Below, piece after piece: positions 1-12,036 of a stretch of DNA of 64,000 nucleotides. The DNA lies in contig NZ_JAHZUY010000001.1 of NCBI RefSeq assembly GCF_019458025.1, positions 1 through 64,000 on the forward strand, in the 5' to 3' direction. Position 1 is the first letter of the stretch, and the number at the start of each line of letters is the position of its first letter. A program made the translations under genes and the position numbers. Origin of the DNA: Caldovatus aquaticus. GTDB lineage: Bacteria; Pseudomonadota; Alphaproteobacteria; Acetobacterales; Acetobacteraceae. The notes beneath the pieces are model-generated. The model was not told the DNA's origin and did not search any database. It saw nothing but the letters and a program-made list of their open reading frames with translations.

Positions 1-191
1 CTCCCGCGCGTCCGCCGCGCGCCGGCGCGCCGCCGGCCTCCGCTCCCCCGAACGCCGCGCCACCGCGACGGCCCGCGACGGCAGCGGCCGAGACCGTGCC
101 GGAGGCCCCGGCGCCGCGCCGCACGCCCGCGGCGGCGCCCGGCGCGCCGGCACGACCGCCGCGGGAGGCGACGCTTGCCGAGGCTCGGTGA
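1..191 (+). CDS. C-terminal tail of an upstream gene, probably ftsI (PBP3), partial
   Basis: An open frame enters from the left edge and stops at TGA 189-191, overlapping the murE start by 17 bases. The roughly 62 visible residues are almost all Pro, Ala and Arg and carry no catalytic motif. The assignment to ftsI rests only on position: ftsI normally precedes murE in the dcw cluster, and low-complexity C-terminal tails occur on such proteins in GC-rich alphaproteobacteria. Other frames are also open here because of the base composition, so the reading is tentative. Confidence 0.42.
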   Translation, partial: PARPPRAGAPPASAPPNAAPPRRPATAAAETVPEAPAPRRTPAAAPGAPARPPREATLAEAR

Positions 192-1671
192 CCTCATGCG
201 CGCCCTCTCCGACATCGCGCCGCTGGCGGACCGCGCCGCGGCGGCGGCCGGCACCGCGATCACCGCGCTCGCCGCCGACAGCCGCGCGGTGACGCCGGGG
301 GCGCTGTTCGCCGCCCTGCCCGGCGCGCGCGCCGACGGCCGCGCCTTCATCGCCGAGGCGGTGGCGCGCGGCGCCGCCGCCGTGCTGGCGCCCGAGGGCA
401 CCGTCTGGCCCGAGGGCGTGCCGGAGCGCCCCCTGATCACCGCCGCCGACCCGCGCCGCGCCCTCGCCCTGATGGCGGCGGCCTTCCACGGCGGCGCGCA
501 GCCGCGCCGCGTCGTCGCCGTGACGGGCACCAACGGCAAGACGAGCACGGTGGACTTCCTGCGCCAGCTCTGGACGCTCGACGGCACGCGCGCCGCCTCG
601 CTCGGCACGCTCGGGCTGGTGGCGGAGGGGTTCGAGGCGGGGCCCTCGCTCACCACGCCCGATCCGGTGGCGCTGCACGCGACGCTCGCCGCGCTCGCGG
701 CCGCCGGGGTGGAGCGCGCGGCGATGGAGGCCTCCTCGCACGGCATCGCGCAGCGGCGGCTCGACGGCGTGCGCCTGGCGGCGGCCGGGTTCACCAACCT
801 GACGCGCGACCACCTCGACTACCACGGCACGATGGAGGCCTACCGCGCCGCCAAGCTCCGGCTGTTCGAGGCGCTGCTCCCGGCCGGCGCGCCGGTGGTG
901 CTGAACGCCGACATGGAGGCCGCGACGCGCGAGGCCGTCGCGGCGGTCGCCAGGCGGCGCGGCCTGCCGGTGCTCTCGGTGGGCGAGCAGGGCGGCGACC
1001 TGCGCCTGCTGCGCCAGGTGCCGCTGCCGGACGGGCAGGCGATCGTCGTCGCGCGCCCGGGCGGCGCGGCGGAGGAGATCCGCCTCGCCCTGCCCGGCCG
1101 CTTCCAGGCCGACAACGCGCTGATGGCCGCCGGCCTCGCCATCGCCACGGGGATGGAGGCGGCGCGCGCGCTGGCGCTGCTGCCGCGCCTCAGGGGCGTG
1201 CGCGGGCGGATGGAACTCGCGGCGCGGCTGCCGAACGGCGCCGCGGTCTATGTGGACTACGCGCACACGCCGGACGCGCTCGAGCGCCTGCTCGCGGCGC
1301 TGCGCCCGCATGTCGCACCGGGGGCGCGGCTGCACGTGCTGTTCGGCGCCGGCGGCGACCGCGATCCGGGCAAGCGGCCGCTGATGGGCGCGGTCTGCGC
1401 GCGGCGCGCCGACGTCTGCTGGGTGACCGACGACAACCCGCGCAGCGAGGACCCGGCGGCGATCCGCGCCGCCGTGCTCGCCGGCTGCCCCGGCGGCGTG
1501 GATGCGGGCGACCGCGCCGGGGCGATCGCGCGCGCGCTGGCGGCGCTCGGCCCGGGCGACGTGCTGGCGGTGGCCGGCAAGGGGCACGAGAGCGGGCAGA
1601 CCATCGCCGGCGTCACCCATCCCTTCGACGACGCGGAGACGGTGCGCCGCCTCGCGGGAGGTGCGCCGTGA
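175..1671 (+). CDS. murE: UDP-MurNAc-L-Ala-D-Glu:meso-DAP ligase MurE
   Basis: Cytoplasmic ATP-dependent Mur ligase that adds meso-diaminopimelate to UDP-MurNAc-dipeptide. The 498-residue protein has the ATP loop GTNGKTS (about 118-124), TTPDP, the HLDYH segment and the lysine expected to be carbamylated in YRAAK (Lys227). The DNPR signature (420-423) is the known marker of meso-DAP rather than lysine specificity. The TTG at 175 was chosen because GGGAGG lies six bases upstream; an ATG at 196 is an alternative. The stop overlaps the murF GTG by four bases, so the two are probably translationally coupled. Confidence 0.97.
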   Translation: MPRLGDLMRALSDIAPLADRAAAAAGTAITALAADSRAVTPGALFAALPGARADGRAFIAEAVARGAAAVLAPEGTVWPEGVPERPLITAADPRRALALMAAAFHGGAQPRRVVAVTGTNGKTSTVDFLRQLWTLDGTRAASLGTLGLVAEGFEAGPSLTTPDPVALHATLAALAAAGVERAAMEASSHGIAQRRLDGVRLAAAGFTNLTRDHLDYHGTMEAYRAAKLRLFEALLPAGAPVVLNADMEAATREAVAAVARRRGLPVLSVGEQGGDLRLLRQVPLPDGQAIVVARPGGAAEEIRLALPGRFQADNALMAAGLAIATGMEAARALALLPRLRGVRGRMELAARLPNGAAVYVDYAHTPDALERLLAALRPHVAPGARLHVLFGAGGDRDPGKRPLMGAVCARRADVCWVTDDNPRSEDPAAIRAAVLAGCPGGVDAGDRAGAIARALAALGPGDVLAVAGKGHESGQTIAGVTHPFDDAETVRRLAGGAP

Positions 1672-3053
1672 CGGCGCCGCTCTGGAGCGCGGCCGAGCTG
1701 CGCGCGGCGACGGGCGGGACGCTCGCCGCCGAGATCGCCGCGCGCGGCGTCTCCCTCGATTCCCGCACGGTCCGCCCCGGCGAGCTGTTCGTCGCCCTGC
1801 GCGGCGCGCGCGACGGGCACGAATTCGTCGCCGACGCGCTGGCCCGCGGCGCCGCCGGCGCGATGGTGGACCGCGATCCGCCGGGCGTCGCGCCGGGCGC
1901 GCCGCTGCTGCGCGTCGCGGACACGCTCGCCGGTCTCGCCGCGCTCGGCGCCGCCGGGCGGGCGCGCAGCGCGGCACGCGTGGTCGCGGTGACCGGCAGC
2001 GTCGGCAAGACGACGACGAAGGAGATGCTGCGCCACGCGCTCTCGGCCTGCGGCGCGACCCACGCGGCGGAGGCGAGCCACAACAACCACTGGGGCGTGC
2101 CTCTCACCCTCGCCCGCCTGCCGCGGGAGGCGGCCTTCGCCGTGGTCGAGATCGGCATGAACCACCGCGGCGAGATCGCCCCGCTCGCGCGCCTCGCCCG
2201 CCCGCACGCGGCGGTGATCACGGCGGTGGCGCCGGCGCACATCGGCCATCTCGGCTCGCTCGAGGCGATCGCCGACGAAAAGGCCGACATCCTCGCCGGG
2301 CTCGAGCCGGGCGGCAGCGCGATCCTGCCGCGCGACAACCCGCTGTTCGGCCGCCTCGCCGCCGCGGCCGCGCGGTGCGGCGCGCGCGTCGTGGCCTTCG
2401 GCGAGTCGCCGGAGGCGGAGGCGCGGCTGCTGTCCTACGCCGGCACGGCGGAGGCGGGGCGCGCGGAGCTGGACCTGCACGGGCGGCGGCTCCGTCTCGC
2501 GCTGGCGGCGCCGGGGCGGCACCTGGCGATGAACGCGCTCGCCGCGCTCGCCGCCTGCGCGGCGCTCGGCGCGGATCCGGGGCTGGCGGCGGCGGCGCTT
2601 TCCGGCTTCGGCGCGGTGGCCGGGCGGGGGATGCGGGTGACGCTGCACCTGGCGGGCGGCACGGCGCTGCTGCTCGACGACAGCTACAACGCCTCGACCG
2701 CCTCGATCCGGGCCGGGCTCGCGGTGCTGGCCGCGCAGCCGGCGCGGCGGCGCCTCGCCGTGCTCGGCGACATGCGCGAGCTCGGCGAGCACGGTCCGGC
2801 CCTGCACGCGGAGCTGGCGCCGGACGTCGCCGCCGCCGCCGACCTCGCCTTCTGCTGCGGCCCGCTGATGCGCCACCTCTACGACGCGCTGCCGGCGGAG
2901 CGCCGCGGCGACCATCAGCCCGACAGCGAGCGCCTCGCGCCCGTGGTGCGCGACGCGCTGCGCCCGGGCGACGCGGTGCTGGTCAAGGGCTCGCTCGGCT
3001 CGCGCATGAAGGTGGTGGTCGAGGCGCTGACGCGCGGGGAGCGGCCGGCATGA
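1668..3053 (+). CDS. murF: UDP-MurNAc-tripeptide:D-Ala-D-Ala ligase MurF
   Basis: Last cytoplasmic Mur ligase, joining D-Ala-D-Ala to the UDP-MurNAc tripeptide. The 461-residue product shows the N-terminal substrate domain ([12 protein letters not shown]), the ATP loop GSVGKTTT (110-117), the NHRGEIA segment and DDSYNA of the central domain. The length is typical. The GTG start overlaps the murE stop (GTGA) and the stop overlaps mraY (ATGA), so it sits inside a tightly coupled operon. No abnormality was seen. Confidence 0.97.
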   Translation: MTAPLWSAAELRAATGGTLAAEIAARGVSLDSRTVRPGELFVALRGARDGHEFVADALARGAAGAMVDRDPPGVAPGAPLLRVADTLAGLAALGAAGRARSAARVVAVTGSVGKTTTKEMLRHALSACGATHAAEASHNNHWGVPLTLARLPREAAFAVVEIGMNHRGEIAPLARLARPHAAVITAVAPAHIGHLGSLEAIADEKADILAGLEPGGSAILPRDNPLFGRLAAAAARCGARVVAFGESPEAEARLLSYAGTAEAGRAELDLHGRRLRLALAAPGRHLAMNALAALAACAALGADPGLAAAALSGFGAVAGRGMRVTLHLAGGTALLLDDSYNASTASIRAGLAVLAAQPARRRLAVLGDMRELGEHGPALHAELAPDVAAAADLAFCCGPLMRHLYDALPAERRGDHQPDSERLAPVVRDALRPGDAVLVKGSLGSRMKVVVEALTRGERPA

Positions 3054-4138
3054 TCTTCAACCTGTTCGCCCCCTACGCGGACGAGTTCGCGCTGTTCAAC
3101 CTGGTGCGCTACATCACCTTCCGCTCCGGCGCCGCCTGCCTGACCGCCTTCGTGTTCTCGCTGGTGCTCGGCCCGAGCGTGATCCGCTGGCTGCGCGCGC
3201 GCCAGCGCGGCGGCCAGCCGATCCGCGCCGACGGGCCGGAGCGCCACCTGATCGAGAAGCGCGGCACGCCGACCATGGGCGGCGTGCTGATCCTCGCCTC
3301 GATGGTGCTCGCGACGGTGCTCTGGGCCGACCTGCGCAACGGCTACATCTGGGCGACGCTGCTGGTGACGGTGGGCTACGGCCTGCTCGGCTTCGCCGAC
3401 GACTTCCTCAAGGTGACGAAGCGCAACACCAGGGGCGTATCGGGGCGGCACAAGCTGATCGCCCAGGCTGCGATCGGGCTGGCCGCCGCCGTGTGGATGT
3501 ACTGGCTGATGCCGCCGGCGCTGGCCGACAAGCTCGCCGTGCCGGTGTTCAAGGAGGTGCTGATCCCGCTCGGCCTCGCCTTCCCGCTGTTCGCGATGCT
3601 GGTGATGATGGGCGCGTCCAACGCGGTGAACCTGACCGACGGGCTCGACGGCCTCGCCATCGTGCCGGCGATGATCGCGGCCGGGGTGTTCGGGCTGATC
3701 GCCTACCTGGTCGGGCGGGTGGACTACGCCAACTACCTCCAGCTCCACTACGTGCCGGGGTCGGGCGAGCTCGCGGTGTTCCTCTCCGCCCTGCTCGGCG
3801 CCGGGCTCGGCTTCCTCTGGTTCAACGCGCCGCCCGCCGCCGTGTTCATGGGCGACACCGGCTCGCTCTCGCTCGGCGGCGCGCTCGGCGCGGTGGCGGT
3901 GGCGACCAAGCACGAGATCGTGCTGGCGATCGTCGGCGGCCTGTTCGTGGTCGAGACGCTCTCGGTCGTGATCCAGGTGTTCTGGTTCAAGCGCACCGGG
4001 CGGCGCGTCTTCCTGATGGCGCCGCTGCACCACCATTTCGAGAAGAAGGGCTGGCCGGAGCCGACCATCGTGATCCGCTTCTGGATCATCTCCATGGTGC
4101 TGGCGCTGATCGGCCTCAGCACGCTGAAGATCCGATGA
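3050..4138 (+). CDS. mraY: Phospho-MurNAc-pentapeptide translocase MraY
   Basis: Integral membrane enzyme that transfers phospho-MurNAc-pentapeptide to undecaprenyl phosphate, giving lipid I. The protein is 362 residues with about ten hydrophobic segments. Family landmarks are present: the Asp pair in GFADDFLK (117-118), the [10 protein letters not shown] segment (near 194-203) and the HHHFEKKGW loop (near 327). The ATG overlaps the murF stop by four bases and the stop overlaps murD, so the operon is continuous. Confidence 0.98.
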   Translation: MIFNLFAPYADEFALFNLVRYITFRSGAACLTAFVFSLVLGPSVIRWLRARQRGGQPIRADGPERHLIEKRGTPTMGGVLILASMVLATVLWADLRNGYIWATLLVTVGYGLLGFADDFLKVTKRNTRGVSGRHKLIAQAAIGLAAAVWMYWLMPPALADKLAVPVFKEVLIPLGLAFPLFAMLVMMGASNAVNLTDGLDGLAIVPAMIAAGVFGLIAYLVGRVDYANYLQLHYVPGSGELAVFLSALLGAGLGFLWFNAPPAAVFMGDTGSLSLGGALGAVAVATKHEIVLAIVGGLFVVETLSVVIQVFWFKRTGRRVFLMAPLHHHFEKKGWPEPTIVIRFWIISMVLALIGLSTLKIR

Positions 4139-5535
4139 GCGGCGCGGCGCGGAGCTTCACCCCCTTCGCCGGGCGGCGCATCGCCGTGATGGGCCTCGGC
4201 CGCGCCGGGCTGCCGGCGGCCGCGCGCCTCGCCGCCTGGGGCGCCGAGATCGCCTGCTGGGACGACCGGGAGGAGGCGCGCGCCGCCGCGGAGGCCGCCG
4301 GGCTGCCGCTCCGCGACCTCGCCGCCTCCGGCCCGTTCCGCTTCGATGCGCTGCTCCTTTCGCCCGGCATCCCGCACCGGCTGCCGGCGCCGCACCCGGT
4401 CGCCGCGCGCGCCGCGGCGGCGGGCGTGCCGCTGCTGTGCGATGCCGAGTTCCTGTTCGCGGCGGTGCGCGCCGCGGGCTCCGGCGCCCGCTTCGTCGGC
4501 GTCACCGGCACCAACGGCAAGTCCACCACGACGGCCCTGATCCACCACCTGCTGCGCGGCGCCGGCGTGGCTGCCGAGGCGGGAGGCAATCTCGGCCCGG
4601 CGGCGCTCTCCCTCAACATGTTGGGGGACGGGGGCGTATACGTCCTCGAAATGTCGTCCTACATGTTGGAGCGAATCGCCGCGGTGCGCTTCAACGTGGG
4701 GGTGATGCTGAACCTCAGCCCCGATCACCTCGACCGCCATGGCGACATGGCCGGCTATGCCGCTGCGAAGGCTTGCATCTTCGCGCGGCAGACGCCGCAG
4801 GACGTGGCCGTGCTAGGCTGCGACGACGCGCCGAGCCGCGCCATGGCCGCCGGGATCGTGGCGCGCCTGGTGCCGGTCTCGGGCGTCACGGCGCAGCGCG
4901 GCGGGATCTGGGCCGAGGGCGACCGGGTGCTGCGCGACGAGCAGGGCCCGATCCTCGACCTGCGCGCGGCCCCGGCGCTGCCCGGCGCGCACAACGCGCA
5001 GAACGCCGCCGCCGCCTGCGCCGCCGCCTTCGCGCTCGGCGTGCCGCGCGAGGCCGCGGCGGCGGGCCTCGCGAGCTTCCCCGGCCTGCCGCACCGCCAG
5101 GAGCGGGTGGCCGACATCGAGGGCGTCCTGTTCGTCAACGACAGCAAGGCGACCAACGCCGATTCCGCGGCGCGGGCGCTCGCGAGCTACGAGCGGGTGG
5201 TGTGGATCGCCGGCGGCACCGCGAAGGCGGGCGGCATCGCCGCCCTCGCGCCGCTCTTCCCGCGCGTCGCGAAGGCGCTGCTGATCGGGCGCGACGCGCC
5301 GGAATTCGCGCGCACCCTCGCCGCGCACGGCGTGCCGCACGAGGTCGCCGGCACGCTGGAGGCCGCGGTGCCCGCCGCCGCCGCCGCCGCGCGCGCCGGC
5401 GCGGCGCCGGTGGTGCTGCTCTCGCCCGCCGCCGCCTCCTTCGACCAGTTCAGCGGCTTCGAGGCGCGCGGCGAGCGCTTCCGCGCGCTGGTGCGGGCGC
5501 TCGCACCGCGGGGCGCGCGGGGGAGGGCCGCCTGA
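4135..5535 (+). CDS. murD: UDP-MurNAc-L-alanine:D-glutamate ligase MurD
   Basis: Cytoplasmic ligase that adds D-glutamate to UDP-MurNAc-L-Ala. The 466-residue protein has an N-terminal Rossmann-like nucleotide-binding domain (VMGLGRAG), the ATP loop GTNGKSTT (125-132), an EMSSYMLE-type central segment and the late [12 protein letters not shown] motif typical of MurD. ATG 4135 overlaps the mraY stop (ATGA). ftsW starts one base after its stop. Confidence 0.97.
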   Translation: MSGAARSFTPFAGRRIAVMGLGRAGLPAAARLAAWGAEIACWDDREEARAAAEAAGLPLRDLAASGPFRFDALLLSPGIPHRLPAPHPVAARAAAAGVPLLCDAEFLFAAVRAAGSGARFVGVTGTNGKSTTTALIHHLLRGAGVAAEAGGNLGPAALSLNMLGDGGVYVLEMSSYMLERIAAVRFNVGVMLNLSPDHLDRHGDMAGYAAAKACIFARQTPQDVAVLGCDDAPSRAMAAGIVARLVPVSGVTAQRGGIWAEGDRVLRDEQGPILDLRAAPALPGAHNAQNAAAACAAAFALGVPREAAAAGLASFPGLPHRQERVADIEGVLFVNDSKATNADSAARALASYERVVWIAGGTAKAGGIAALAPLFPRVAKALLIGRDAPEFARTLAAHGVPHEVAGTLEAAVPAAAAAARAGAAPVVLLSPAAASFDQFSGFEARGERFRALVRALAPRGARGRAA

Positions 5536-5536
5536 G

Positions 5537-6673
5537 ATGGTCGCCTTCTCCCGCGCCGACACCTCGGTCCTCGGCCGCTGGTGGTGGACCGTGGACCGCT
5601 GGACGCTCTCGGCGCTGTTCGCGCTGATCGGCTTCGGCTACGTGCTGCTGCTCGCCGCCTCGCCGGCGGTGGCGGAGCGCATCGGCGCCTCCTCGCGCCA
5701 CATGTTCATCGTCAAGCAGGTGGTCTTCCTCGCCCTCGCCGCGGCGGTGATGGTCGCGACCTCGCTGCTGTCGGTGAAGGGGGTGCGGCGGGCGGCGCTC
5801 GTCGGCTGCGCCGCGGCGCTGGCGCTGACGGCGGCCACCCTCGTCGTCGGCGTCGAGATCAAGGGCGCGCGGCGCTGGCTGTCGATCCCCGGCCTCTCGC
5901 TGCAGCCCTCGGAGTTCCTCAAGCCCTGCTTCGCGGTCGTCGCCGCCTGGCTGATCGCCGAGGGCAAGGCGCCGGGCTCGCGCTTCCCCGGCGCGCTGGT
6001 CGCGATCGCCCTGTTCGGCGTGATCGCCGCCATCCTCAAGGGCCAGCCCGATATCGGCATGCTGCTGGTGATCACGGCGGTGTTCTTCACCCAGTTCTTC
6101 GTCGCCGGGCTCAACATGTTCCTGGTCGCCATCGTCGGCGCGATGGGCGTCGCCGGGGCGGTCGGCGCCTACCTGATGTTCCCGCACGTGCAGAGCCGGG
6201 TGCACCGCTTCCTCGACCCCGCCTCCGGCGACAACTACCAGATCACCGTGGCGCTCGAGGCCTTCGGCTACGGGGGCCTGTTCGGGCGCGGCCCGGGCGA
6301 AGGGCGGGTGAAGAACCTGCTGCCCGACGCGCATGCCGACTTCGTCTTCGCCGTCGCCGGCGAGGAGTTCGGCATGGTGGTCTGCATGATCATCCTCGCC
6401 CTGTTCGCCTTCATCGTGGTGCGCGGGATGCTGCGGCTGCTCGCCGAGAACGACCTGTTCGTGGTGCTGGCCGCGGCCGGGCTGCTCGCCCAGTTCGGGC
6501 TGCAGGCCTTCGTCAACATGGCCTCCTCGCTGCACCTGATCCCGACCAAGGGGATGACGCTGCCCTTCGTCTCCTACGGCGGCTCCTCGGTGATCGCGGT
6601 GGCGCTCGGCATGGGCTTCCTCCTCGCGCTGACGCGCCGGCGGCTGCACCGCCAGCCGGAGGAGGCCGCATGA
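5537..6673 (+). CDS. ftsW: Septal peptidoglycan glycosyltransferase FtsW (SEDS family)
   Basis: Multi-pass SEDS protein that polymerises lipid II at the septum together with FtsI. The 378-residue protein begins with a short cytoplasmic stretch and has about ten membrane segments. Recognisable family parts are KGARRWL followed by LQPSEFLKP and the C-terminal SYGGSSV. The start is one base after murD; the stop overlaps the murG ATG. Position between murD and murG supports FtsW rather than RodA. Confidence 0.96.
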   Translation: MVAFSRADTSVLGRWWWTVDRWTLSALFALIGFGYVLLLAASPAVAERIGASSRHMFIVKQVVFLALAAAVMVATSLLSVKGVRRAALVGCAAALALTAATLVVGVEIKGARRWLSIPGLSLQPSEFLKPCFAVVAAWLIAEGKAPGSRFPGALVAIALFGVIAAILKGQPDIGMLLVITAVFFTQFFVAGLNMFLVAIVGAMGVAGAVGAYLMFPHVQSRVHRFLDPASGDNYQITVALEAFGYGGLFGRGPGEGRVKNLLPDAHADFVFAVAGEEFGMVVCMIILALFAFIVVRGMLRLLAENDLFVVLAAAGLLAQFGLQAFVNMASSLHLIPTKGMTLPFVSYGGSSVIAVALGMGFLLALTRRRLHRQPEEAA

Positions 6674-7824
6674 GGGGTCCCGCGGTGCGCCCGATCGTCA
6701 TCGCCGCCGGCGGCACGGGCGGCCACCTGTTCCCGGCCGAGGCCCTGGCGGCGGAGCTGCTGGCGCGCGGCGAGCGCGTGGCGCTGATGACCGACGCGCG
6801 CTCCGCCGCCTACGAGAGCCCCGCCTTCGCCGGCGCCGAACGCCTGGTGCTGAAGGGCGCGGGGATCGCGGGCCGGGGGCTGCGGGGCGCGGCGGCCGGC
6901 GCGGCGGCGCTCGCGCTCGGCGTCGTGCAGGCGCGGCGGCTGCTCGGCCTGCTCAACGCCTCGGCGGTGGTGGGCTTCGGCGGCTACGCCTCCTTCCCGC
7001 CGCTCGCCGCGGCGCGGCTGCTGCCGGCGGCGCGCCGGCCGCTGACGGTGCTGCACGAGCAGAACGCGGTGCTCGGCCGCGCCAACCGCGTGCTGGCGCG
7101 CGGGGCGGACGTGCTGGCGCTCTCCTTCGCCGCGACCGCCGCCGTCCCCGCCGCGGCCGCGAAGCGGGTGGCGGTGGTCGGCAACCCGGTGCGCCCGGCG
7201 CTCGCCGCCCTGGCCGGGCAGCCCTATCCGGTGCCGGCGGAGGATGCGGCGCTGCGCCTGCTGGTGCTGGGCGGCAGCCAGGGCGCGCGCATCTTCGCCG
7301 ACGTGGTGCCGGAGGCGGTGGCGGCGCTGCCCGAGGCGCTGCGGGCGCGCCTCCTGGTGGCGCAGCAGTGCCGCCCGGAGGATCTCGCGCGGGTGCGGGA
7401 GGCCTACGCGCGTGCCGGCGTGCCCGCCGATCTCGCGCCCTTCTTCCCCGACGTCGCGGGGCGCCTCGCCACCGCGCATCTGGTGATCGCGCGCGCCGGC
7501 GCCTCCACCGTGGCCGAGCTCGCCTGCGCCGGGCGCCCCGCCGTGCTGGTGCCGCTGCCGCACGCGATCGACGACCACCAGAGCGCCAATGCCCGCGCCC
7601 TCGCCGGCGCCGGCGCGGCGGTGGTGATGCCGCAGCCGGGCTTCACCCCGGCGGCGCTCGCGCAGCGCCTCCTCGCCTGGCTCGGCGATCCCGCCGCGCT
7701 CGCCGCCGCCGCCGCCGCCGCCGCCGCGCTGGCGCGGCCGCAGGCGGCGCGGCGGCTCGCCTGCCTCGTCCTCTCCCTCGTCGCGCAGCGCGGGCCGGCG
7801 CCCGCCCTGCGGGAGGTGCCCTGA
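6670..7824 (+). CDS. murG: Lipid II synthase MurG (UDP-GlcNAc transferase)
   Basis: Peripheral inner-membrane GT28 glycosyltransferase that adds GlcNAc to lipid I. The 384-residue protein has the N-terminal glycine loop [11 protein letters not shown], the VVGFGGYAS segment, [12 protein letters not shown], the second-domain loop LGGSQGAR and the donor-binding region [10 protein letters not shown] with DDHQSANA. A run of alanines near residue 345 reflects local base composition. ATG overlaps the ftsW stop; murC begins one base after the stop. Confidence 0.97.
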   Translation: MRGPAVRPIVIAAGGTGGHLFPAEALAAELLARGERVALMTDARSAAYESPAFAGAERLVLKGAGIAGRGLRGAAAGAAALALGVVQARRLLGLLNASAVVGFGGYASFPPLAAARLLPAARRPLTVLHEQNAVLGRANRVLARGADVLALSFAATAAVPAAAAKRVAVVGNPVRPALAALAGQPYPVPAEDAALRLLVLGGSQGARIFADVVPEAVAALPEALRARLLVAQQCRPEDLARVREAYARAGVPADLAPFFPDVAGRLATAHLVIARAGASTVAELACAGRPAVLVPLPHAIDDHQSANARALAGAGAAVVMPQPGFTPAALAQRLLAWLGDPAALAAAAAAAAALARPQAARRLACLVLSLVAQRGPAPALREVP

Positions 7825-7825
7825 C

Positions 7826-9276
<1,451 letters not shown>

Positions 9277-9280
<4 letters not shown>

Positions 9281-10203
9281 CGGTGCCGGCCCGCGCCGCG
9301 ACCGCCGCCGCCACCCTGCCGCCGCTGCGCGGACGGGTGCAGGCCGGCGCGCCGCTCGCGCCGGGCACCTGGTTCCGCGTCGGGGGAGCGGCGGAGTGGC
9401 TGGTGCGGCCCGCCGACCTCGGCGACCTCCTGCTGCTGCTGCGCGACCTGCCGGAGGCGGTACCGCTCACGGCGATCGGCGCCGCCTCGAACCTGATCGT
9501 GCGCGACGGCGGCGTGCCGGGCGTGGTGGTGCGGCTCGCCCCGCGCGGCTTCGGGGCGGTCGCGGTCGAGGCCGACGGGGTGGTGGCCGGGGCGGCGGCG
9601 CTCGATACGACGGTCGCCGAGCACGCGGCGGCGGCGGGCCTCGCCGGGCTCGAGTTCCTCTGCGGCATCCCCGGCACGATCGGCGGCGCGGTGGCGATGA
9701 ACGCCGGCGCCTACGGCGCCGAGGTGAAGGACGTGCTGGACTGGGCAGAGGTCGCCACGCCCGGCGGCCTGCGGCGCCTGAGCGCGGCCGAGCTCGGCCT
9801 CGCCTACCGCCGCGCCGACGGCCTGCCGCCGCGCGGCGTGGTGGTGCGCGCCCGCCTGCGCGCCTCGCCCGACGCGCCCGCCGCGATCGCCGCCCGCATG
9901 GCCGAGATCCGCGCCGCGCGCGAGGCCGCCCAGCCGGTGCGCGCGCGCACCGGCGGCTCCACCTTCAAGAACCCGCCTGGCGGGGCGCGCGCGTGGGAGC
10001 TGATCGCGGCCGCCGGCTGCCGCGGCCTGCGGCGCGGCGGCGCGCAGGTGTCCGAGAAGCACTGCAACTTCCTGATCAACACCGGTGGCGCCAGCGCCGC
10101 CGACCTCGAGGGCCTCGGCGAGGAGGTGCGCGCGCGCGTCCGCGCCGCCTGCGGCGTGGACCTCGAGTGGGAGATCCGCCGCATCGGGGTGCCCCCGGCA
10201 TGA
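9277..10203 (+). CDS. murB: UDP-N-acetylenolpyruvoylglucosamine reductase MurB
   Basis: FAD- and NADPH-dependent reductase producing UDP-MurNAc. The 308-residue product has the FAD-binding segments ([12 protein letters not shown] and [18 protein letters not shown]), the GSTFKNP motif and a C-terminal domain with [11 protein letters not shown] 9277 overlaps the murC stop and was preferred because the N-terminal extension before the FAD fold is short. The compact size suggests the type II form common in alphaproteobacteria. Confidence 0.96.
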
Positions 10204-11120
10204 AGCGCGTCGCGGTCCTCTACGGCGGCATCTCGGCCGAGCGCGAGGTCTCGCTCGCCTCCGGCGCGCAGTGCATCGCCGCGCTGCGCGAGGCGGGCTA
10301 CGAGGTCGCGCCGATCGAGGTCGGCGAGGACCTCGCCGCGGTGATCGCGGCGCTGACCCGGCCGCGCCCCGACGTGGTGTTCAACGCCCTGCACGGCCGC
10401 TTCGGCGAGGACGGCTGCATCCAGGGCGTGCTCGACTGGCTCGGCATCCCCTACACGCATTCGGGCGTGCGCGCCTCCGCGCTCGCGATGGACAAGGCGG
10501 CGGCGCGGGCGGTGTTCGCCGCCGCCGGGCTGCCGGTCCCGCCCGCGCGCCTCGTCACGCGCGAGGAGCTGGAGGCGGAGGATCCGCTGCCGCGGCCCTA
10601 CGTGGTGAAGCCGCTCAACGAGGGCTCCTCGGTCGGGATCGAGATCCTGCGCGCCGGCGACAACCGCCGCGCCGAGATCGCGCGCCGCTGGCGCTTCGGC
10701 CCGCGCATCCTCGCCGAGCGCTACGTTCCGGGGCGCGAGCTCACCGTCGCGGTGATGGGCGAGCGGCCGCTCGCGGTGACCGAGATCGCCACCGACAACG
10801 CCTTCTACGACTACGAGGCGAAGTACGCCGAAGGCGGCAGCCGCCACGCCATCCCCGCCCCGGTGCACCCGGAAGCCGCGGCGCGGGCGATGGAGATCGC
10901 GCTGCGCGCGCACCAGGCGCTCGGCTGCCGCGGGGTCTCGCGCGCCGACCTGCGCTACGACGACACGCGGGGCGAGCCGGGCGAGCTGTTCCTGCTCGAG
11001 GTCAACACCCAGCCCGGCATGACGCGCACCTCGCTCGTGCCCGAGCAGGCGGCGCATGTCGGCATCCCCTTCCCGGCGCTCTGCGCCTGGATGGTCGAGA
11101 ACGCGCGCCATGGCCCGTGA
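10200..11120 (+). CDS. ddl: D-alanine--D-alanine ligase
   Basis: ATP-grasp enzyme that makes the D-Ala-D-Ala dipeptide used by MurF. The 306-residue protein opens with [14 protein letters not shown], has the ATP-grasp region with [14 protein letters not shown] and ends with the Mg-binding EVNTQPGMT segment. Start overlaps murB (ATGA), and its last 11 bases overlap the ftsQ start. Confidence 0.97.
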   Translation: MKRVAVLYGGISAEREVSLASGAQCIAALREAGYEVAPIEVGEDLAAVIAALTRPRPDVVFNALHGRFGEDGCIQGVLDWLGIPYTHSGVRASALAMDKAAARAVFAAAGLPVPPARLVTREELEAEDPLPRPYVVKPLNEGSSVGIEILRAGDNRRAEIARRWRFGPRILAERYVPGRELTVAVMGERPLAVTEIATDNAFYDYEAKYAEGGSRHAIPAPVHPEAAARAMEIALRAHQALGCRGVSRADLRYDDTRGEPGELFLLEVNTQPGMTRTSLVPEQAAHVGIPFPALCAWMVENARHGP

Positions 11121-12036
11121 CGACGCGCTGACCGCCCCGCCGCGGCCGCCCGCGCGGCGCGCCGGCGCAGCGGCCCCGGCCAGGCAGCGCAGGCCCGACC
11201 GGCCGAGCCGGCTGCGCCTCTGGCTGCGCCGCCGCCGCGCCCTGCTGCGTCCCGCCGCGCTCGGCACGCTGGCGCTCGGCGCGCTGGGCGCGGCGGCGCT
11301 GACCCTCTACGCGCTCGACCCCGCCGGGCGCGCCGCGCGGCTCGTCGAGAGCGCCGCCGAGCTCGGCCAGCGCGCGGGCTGGCGCGTGCAGGCCGTGATC
11401 CTCGACGGGCGCGAGCACACGCCGGTCGAGATGATTCGCGCCGCGCTCGGCGTCAGCCGCGGCGACCCGATCCTCGGCTTCTCGCCCGAGGGGGCGAAGG
11501 AGCGGCTGGAGACGCTCGCCTGGGTGCAGCGCGCCCATGTCGAGCGCCGTCTCCCCGGCACCATCGTGGTGCGGCTCGAGGAGCGCCAGCCCTTCGCCAT
11601 CTGGCAGCACTCCGGCCGCTTCGCGGTGATCGACCGCGCGGGCCACGTGGTCGCGACCGAGAAGCTCGACCAGTTCGGCGCGCTGCCGCTGGTGGTGGGC
11701 GCGGGGGCGGAGCGCGCGGCGGCGGCGCTGCTCGACCGCCTGCGCGAGCAGCCCGAGCTCGCGCGGCGCATCCAGGCGGCGATCCGCGTCGGCGACCGGC
11801 GCTGGAACCTGAAGCTGCACAACGGCACCGAGATCCTGCTGCCCGAGGGGCACGAGGCCGCGGCCATCGAGCGCCTCGGCGAGCTGCACCGCCAGCACGG
11901 GCTGCTCGACCGTCCTCTCGCCGCGATCGACCTGCGGCTGCCCGACCGGCTGGTGGTGCGCCAGCAGGCCACCCCGCAGGCGGAGCAGCCCGCCGCCGGC
12001 GCCCCGCGCGGCGGGGGACGGAGCCAGCGCGGATGA
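11110..12036 (+). CDS. ftsQ: Cell division protein FtsQ
   Basis: Bitopic divisome protein that links early and late division proteins. The 308-residue product has an Arg/Pro-rich cytoplasmic N-terminus, one hydrophobic segment at about residues 50-70, then a POTRA domain (from about 90) and the FtsQ beta domain (LEERQPFAIW and IDRAGHVV). ATG 11110 overlaps the end of ddl by 11 bases; it was chosen because it precedes the basic tail and membrane segment. The stop overlaps ftsA. Confidence 0.93.
   Translation: MARDDALTAPPRPPARRAGAAAPARQRRPDRPSRLRLWLRRRRALLRPAALGTLALGALGAAALTLYALDPAGRAARLVESAAELGQRAGWRVQAVILDGREHTPVEMIRAALGVSRGDPILGFSPEGAKERLETLAWVQRAHVERRLPGTIVVRLEERQPFAIWQHSGRFAVIDRAGHVVATEKLDQFGALPLVVGAGAERAAAALLDRLREQPELARRIQAAIRVGDRRWNLKLHNGTEILLPEGHEAAAIERLGELHRQHGLLDRPLAAIDLRLPDRLVVRQQATPQAEQPAAGAPRGGGRSQRG

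Noticed and set aside
1502-3053. Long plus-strand frame over murE/murF preceding mraY in the same frame
   Set aside because: Its Arg-rich sequence before position 3050 has no motif; only the part from the mraY ATG onward is real.
7705-7740. Alanine-codon run at the end of murG, considered as a simple repeat or slippage site
   Set aside because: The frame stays intact through the run and similar Ala-rich helices are common at this GC content.
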